Origin: Hyphomicrobiales bacterium
GTDB lineage: Bacteria > Pseudomonadota > Alphaproteobacteria > Rhizobiales > Beijerinckiaceae
Length of the DNA stretch: 64,000 nucleotides
Assembly: GCA_028290285.1 (NCBI GenBank)
Contig: JAQGKD010000113.1
Span: 1-64,000, forward strand
Direction of reading: 5' to 3'
In this document: piece after piece, positions 61,246 through 64,000 of the stretch
How the letters are laid out: every line of letters starts with the position of its first letter
Position numbering within the stretch: the stretch's first letter is position 1
Made by a program: the position numbers and the translations under genes
Notes under the pieces: model-generated
What the model was told of the DNA's origin: nothing
What the model saw: only the letters and a program-made list of their open reading frames with translations
The model's database searches: none

Positions 61246-62381
61246 CGGCTTCCTTCCCAGCTCTGGCACTGGCGGTGGCGCTGCTCCTGGCAGGGTGCGA
61301 CCGCAACGACTCCGAGACGGCCACTGCCGGTCGCCCCGTCCATGTGGTCAGGGTCGAGGCCAGCAAACTGGCGAACGACATCCAGCTCAGTGGCGAAATC
61401 CAGGCCGAGAAGACTGTCGCACTCGGGTTCCGCATCGGCGGCCGCGTTGTCGAGCGTCCCGTCAATGTCGGGGACCGGGTGTCGGCAGGTCAGGCCGTCG
61501 CCCTGCTGGACCCCGCGATCGAACAGAACGCCCTCATGGCTGCAAAAGCGGCGCTGGCGGCGGCCCGGGGTCAGGTCACCACCGCGCGCAGCACGTTCCA
61601 GCGGCAGGACCGGTTGATGGCGCAGGGCTTCACGACGCGACCGCAATTCGATCGCGCGCTGAAGGAGCAGGAAACGGCCGAGGGGCAGCTCGAAAACGCG
61701 GAGGCGCAGGTCGATCTGGCGCGGGACCGTCTGGGTTTCACCGAACTGCGCGCCGATACCGCAGGCGTGGTGACGGCCCGCAATGTCGAGCCCGGCGAAG
61801 TCGTTCAGCCGGGCCAGGTCGTTGTTCAGCTCGCGCGGGATGACGGACGCGACGCCGTTTTCAAGGTCCCAGCCAGATTGCTGGAATCGCTGACCGCGGA
61901 CAGTGTGATCCGCGTCGCGCTTGCCGATGCGCCCGCCGTCACAGCCCTCGGCCGCGTGCGGGAAATTGCGCCGCAGGCCGATCCGGTAACGCGGACTTTT
62001 CAGGTCAGGGCGGGCTTGCAGGATCCGCCGGAGGCCATGCGGCTGGGATCGACGATCACCGGCACCATCGAGGCGTCCTCGGCCGAGATCGTGGCCATCC
62101 CCGCCAGCGCCTTGACGCAGTCCGGCGTGTCTCCGGCCGTTTGGATCGTGGACCCCGCCAGTTCGACGGTCGCGCTGCGCAGCATCGATATCCTGCGGTT
62201 CGATCCGGGACTCGTCATCGTCTCGCAAGGACTGGGGCCGGGCGACGTCATCGTCACGGCCGGCATCCAGGCACTGCATCCCGGCCAGCGCGTGGCGCCG
62301 CTCGCCGCAGAGCCGAGGAAGGCTCGCGAGGGAAATAAAAGCGTTTGGAATCAACTCACACAAAAAGGATCAGACACATGA
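61242..62381 (+). CDS. RND periplasmic adaptor (HlyD/MFP), second of two
   Basis: The 379-residue lipoprotein has the lipobox LLLAGCD at about 14-20. SGEIQAEKTVALGFRIGGRV, GDRVSAGQAVALLDP and a helical hairpin (about 90-150) match adaptor proteins, and DTAGVVTARNVEPGEVV is the second lipoyl half. It resembles the first adaptor in overall build but differs in sequence, so it is not a simple recent duplicate. Two adaptors per pump is the TriAB-TriC arrangement. The C terminus has a polar extension (KAREGNKSVWNQ). Confidence 0.93.
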   Translation: MTASFPALALAVALLLAGCDRNDSETATAGRPVHVVRVEASKLANDIQLSGEIQAEKTVALGFRIGGRVVERPVNVGDRVSAGQAVALLDPAIEQNALMAAKAALAAARGQVTTARSTFQRQDRLMAQGFTTRPQFDRALKEQETAEGQLENAEAQVDLARDRLGFTELRADTAGVVTARNVEPGEVVQPGQVVVQLARDDGRDAVFKVPARLLESLTADSVIRVALADAPAVTALGRVREIAPQADPVTRTFQVRAGLQDPPEAMRLGSTITGTIEASSAEIVAIPASALTQSGVSPAVWIVDPASSTVALRSIDILRFDPGLVIVSQGLGPGDVIVTAGIQALHPGQRVAPLAAEPRKAREGNKSVWNQLTQKGSDT

Positions 62382-62899
62382 GCGATCTCGTCTTCATCGC
62401 CTTCCCGACGGAAGAAAAGGCCGAGGAAGTTCGCCAGAAGGTCCTCTCGCTGCAGCGCGAGTACCTGATCGAGCTGGCGGATGCCGTCGTCGTGGTCAAG
62501 AACGAAGTGGGCCAGGTCAAGCTCAACCAGCTGATCAATCTGACGGCCGCAGGAGCAGCCACGGGCGCCATGTGGGGCACGCTTGTGGGCTTCATCTTTC
62601 TTGCGCCGCTGCTTGGAACCGCACTCGGCGCTGCGTCGGGAGCGCTGAGCGGAAAGCTGAGCGACATCGGCATCAACGATCAGTTCATGAAGGACGCCGC
62701 CGGCGCCTTGCAGCCCAACACCGCCGGCCTCTTCCTGCTGATCCGCAAGATGACGACCGACAAGGTGCTCGCCGATCTACGCGGCATCGGTGGCGTGCTG
62801 ATGCGCACTTCGTTCGACGAAACGAAGGAAGCCGCCCTGCGCGAAGCTCTGGCGGCTTCCGCGACGGCCGGCGCGGCGGCGGCTCCGCCTGCGGCCTGA
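62378..62899 (+). CDS. DUF1269 membrane-associated protein
   Basis: The 173-residue product starts at ATG 62378, overlapping the adaptor stop. DLVFIAFPTEEKAEEVRQKVLSL followed by a hydrophobic hairpin (about 62-95, with GTLVGFIFLAPLLGTALGAA) and DIGINDQFMKDAAGAL is the DUF1269 pattern. The tail is Ala-rich. The family has no proven role. Translational coupling to the pump operon suggests a linked envelope function. Confidence 0.87.
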   Translation: MSDLVFIAFPTEEKAEEVRQKVLSLQREYLIELADAVVVVKNEVGQVKLNQLINLTAAGAATGAMWGTLVGFIFLAPLLGTALGAASGALSGKLSDIGINDQFMKDAAGALQPNTAGLFLLIRKMTTDKVLADLRGIGGVLMRTSFDETKEAALREALAASATAGAAAAPPAA

Positions 62900-62948
62900 C
62901 ATTCCTGATGATCGGGCCGGCATATCGAGACAGCGGAGAAACAGCCAC

Positions 62949-64000
62949 GTGACCAAAGCAGCCGTATCGAAAGAAGTCGCCTCGGTCTCCAGGCAGGCCG
63001 GAAGCCGGAAGCCGCTGATCATCGATCTGGCCCTTCAGGGTGGAGGCGCGCACGGCGCCTTCACCTGGGGCGTTCTGGACCGGATCCTTGAAGAGGACTG
63101 GCTGGTCATCGACGCAATCTCCGGCACGTCAGCCGGTGCGATGAACGCTGCCGTGATGGCCTCGGGCTATGCGAGGGACGGTCGTGGCGGCGCGCGACAG
63201 GCGCTCGAACGGTTCTGGCGCAAGGTATCGGAGGCGGCTCGTTTCAGCCCGTTCCAGCGCAGCCCGCTCGATGTCCTGCTCGGGCGCTGGACACTCGACA
63301 ACTCACCGTTGTTCGTAGCGATGGACATGATGTCACGAGTCGTCTCGCCCTACAGCCTGAATGTGGGCGGCGCGAACCCGCTGGAAGACATCCTGTCGGA
63401 GGTCATCGATTTCGAGGCGATCGCGACGGGACCGATCAAGCTCTTCGTCACGGCGACCAATGTGCGCACCGGCAGGGGCCGCGTCTTCCGCAAAGACGAG
63501 ATCACACCGAAGGTGCTGCTGGCCTCGGCCTGCCTGCCAACCCTGTTTCAGGCCATCGAGATCGACGGGGACTGCTACTGGGACGGCGGCTATTCCGGAA
63601 ACCCCACGATGACGCCGCTGATCCGCGAGAGCGACGCGCTCGATACCATCCTGGTGCAGATCAATCCGGTCGAGCGCCCCGGCAAGCCGAGCACGGCGCG
63701 CGACATCCTCAACCGTCTCAATGAAATCTCGTTCAACGCGGTGCTCCTGAAGGAACTCCGCATGATGGCCATGCTGCGGCAAAGGGCAGATCCTGGCAGC
63801 GGCGACGGTGCGCGCTGGGCCGGCATGCGCATTCACAGGGTCACCAGCGATAAGATGGCGGAGCTCGGTTATTCCTCCAAGCTCAATGCCGAATGGGATT
63901 TCCTGACAATGCTTCATTCTGAAGGCCGGAGTTCGGCTGAAGACTTCCACCGCGCCCACAAAGACCAGATCGGCAAGACGTCGACGCTGGATCTCGACGA
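62949..64000 (+). CDS. Patatin-like phospholipase, 3' end outside window
   Basis: The frame opens with GTG 62949, 9 bases after GGAGA, and stays open to the window end (350 codons seen). LQGGGAHGAF (31-36) is the oxyanion hole, GTSAG with Ser61 is the nucleophile elbow, and WDGGYSGNP with Asp212 completes the Ser-Asp dyad. There is no signal peptide. Members hydrolyse acyl esters in phospholipids or polyhydroxybutyrate. It follows the DUF1269 gene by 49 bases and may be part of the efflux operon. Confidence 0.9.
   Translation, partial: MTKAAVSKEVASVSRQAGSRKPLIIDLALQGGGAHGAFTWGVLDRILEEDWLVIDAISGTSAGAMNAAVMASGYARDGRGGARQALERFWRKVSEAARFSPFQRSPLDVLLGRWTLDNSPLFVAMDMMSRVVSPYSLNVGGANPLEDILSEVIDFEAIATGPIKLFVTATNVRTGRGRVFRKDEITPKVLLASACLPTLFQAIEIDGDCYWDGGYSGNPTMTPLIRESDALDTILVQINPVERPGKPSTARDILNRLNEISFNAVLLKELRMMAMLRQRADPGSGDGARWAGMRIHRVTSDKMAELGYSSKLNAEWDFLTMLHSEGRSSAEDFHRAHKDQIGKTSTLDLD

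Noticed and set aside
1-64000. CRISPR arrays, insertion sequences, tRNA or rRNA genes
   Set aside because: No regularly spaced direct repeats, transposase-like proteins or clear RNA genes were seen. A tRNA scan could still find one in a short gap.

Overview
The window is GC-rich, gene-dense DNA with short gaps, ATGA stop/start overlaps, frequent GTG and TTG starts and many Tat/Sec exported oxidoreductases. It also carries many Bug-family (TctC-like) solute-binding proteins, HisKA_2 and LysR/AraC regulators, and two kinds of short interspersed palindromic repeat that I associate with Hyphomicrobiales genomes. An alphaproteobacterium of the Bradyrhizobium/Xanthobacteraceae type is the best guess; it is an inference from gene content and not a phylogeny. 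I see no rRNA, tRNA, CRISPR array, transposase or phage gene. Apart from 10204-11084, which holds a small nuclease gene and its repeats, no stretch above about 300 bases lacks a gene.

Layout. 1-6758: the end of a TauD/TfdA dioxygenase, then one tight operon. It starts with a two-subunit Tat-exported molybdenum hydroxylase (IorAB type) and runs into FccA and FccB flavocytochrome c and soxX-soxY-soxZ-soxA. 6830-10203: a LysR regulator, a Bug receptor and a bicupin protein. 10218-10969: a DUF559 (Vsr-like) nuclease gene between two direct copies of a 127-base composite palindromic repeat. 11085-16768: housekeeping and stress genes (DEAD-box helicase, DUF4345, exported MsrB, GlpD, GlsB-like protein, glutamine amidotransferase). 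16940-20743: a PaoABC-type aldehyde oxidoreductase. 20838-31611: an esterase, MsrQ, a PhnD-PhnE-PhnC transporter, exported MsrA, a phosphopantetheinyl transferase, two membrane glycosyltransferases, a polysaccharide deacetylase and a GNAT enzyme. 31782-34737: a flavin monooxygenase, a sensor kinase and a DUF3606 protein.

34823-53782 is a catabolic island with three transcription units. A minus-strand operon (44842 down to 34823) encodes a three-subunit molybdenum hydroxylase, an enoyl-CoA hydratase, an alpha/beta hydrolase, a UbiD decarboxylase, an SDR without its catalytic Tyr, and two Bug receptors. A divergent plus-strand unit (45126-49826) encodes a NicX/M29-like metalloenzyme, a Bug receptor, a flavin reductase and two further binding proteins. 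A convergent minus-strand unit (53782 down to 49881) encodes an amidase of the isochorismatase superfamily, a split ThDP decarboxylase, a Bug receptor and a class II aldolase-family protein. Together they look like uptake, ring hydroxylation, decarboxylation, ring cleavage and hydrolysis of an aromatic or heteroaromatic carboxylate. The substrate is not determined by the sequence.

53943-64000: an AraC regulator sits between a divergent SLC13 transporter gene and an efflux operon (adaptor, RND pump, second adaptor, DUF1269 protein, patatin-like lipase cut by the window end). A matched pair of about 30-base sites, one upstream of each target, is probably the operator.
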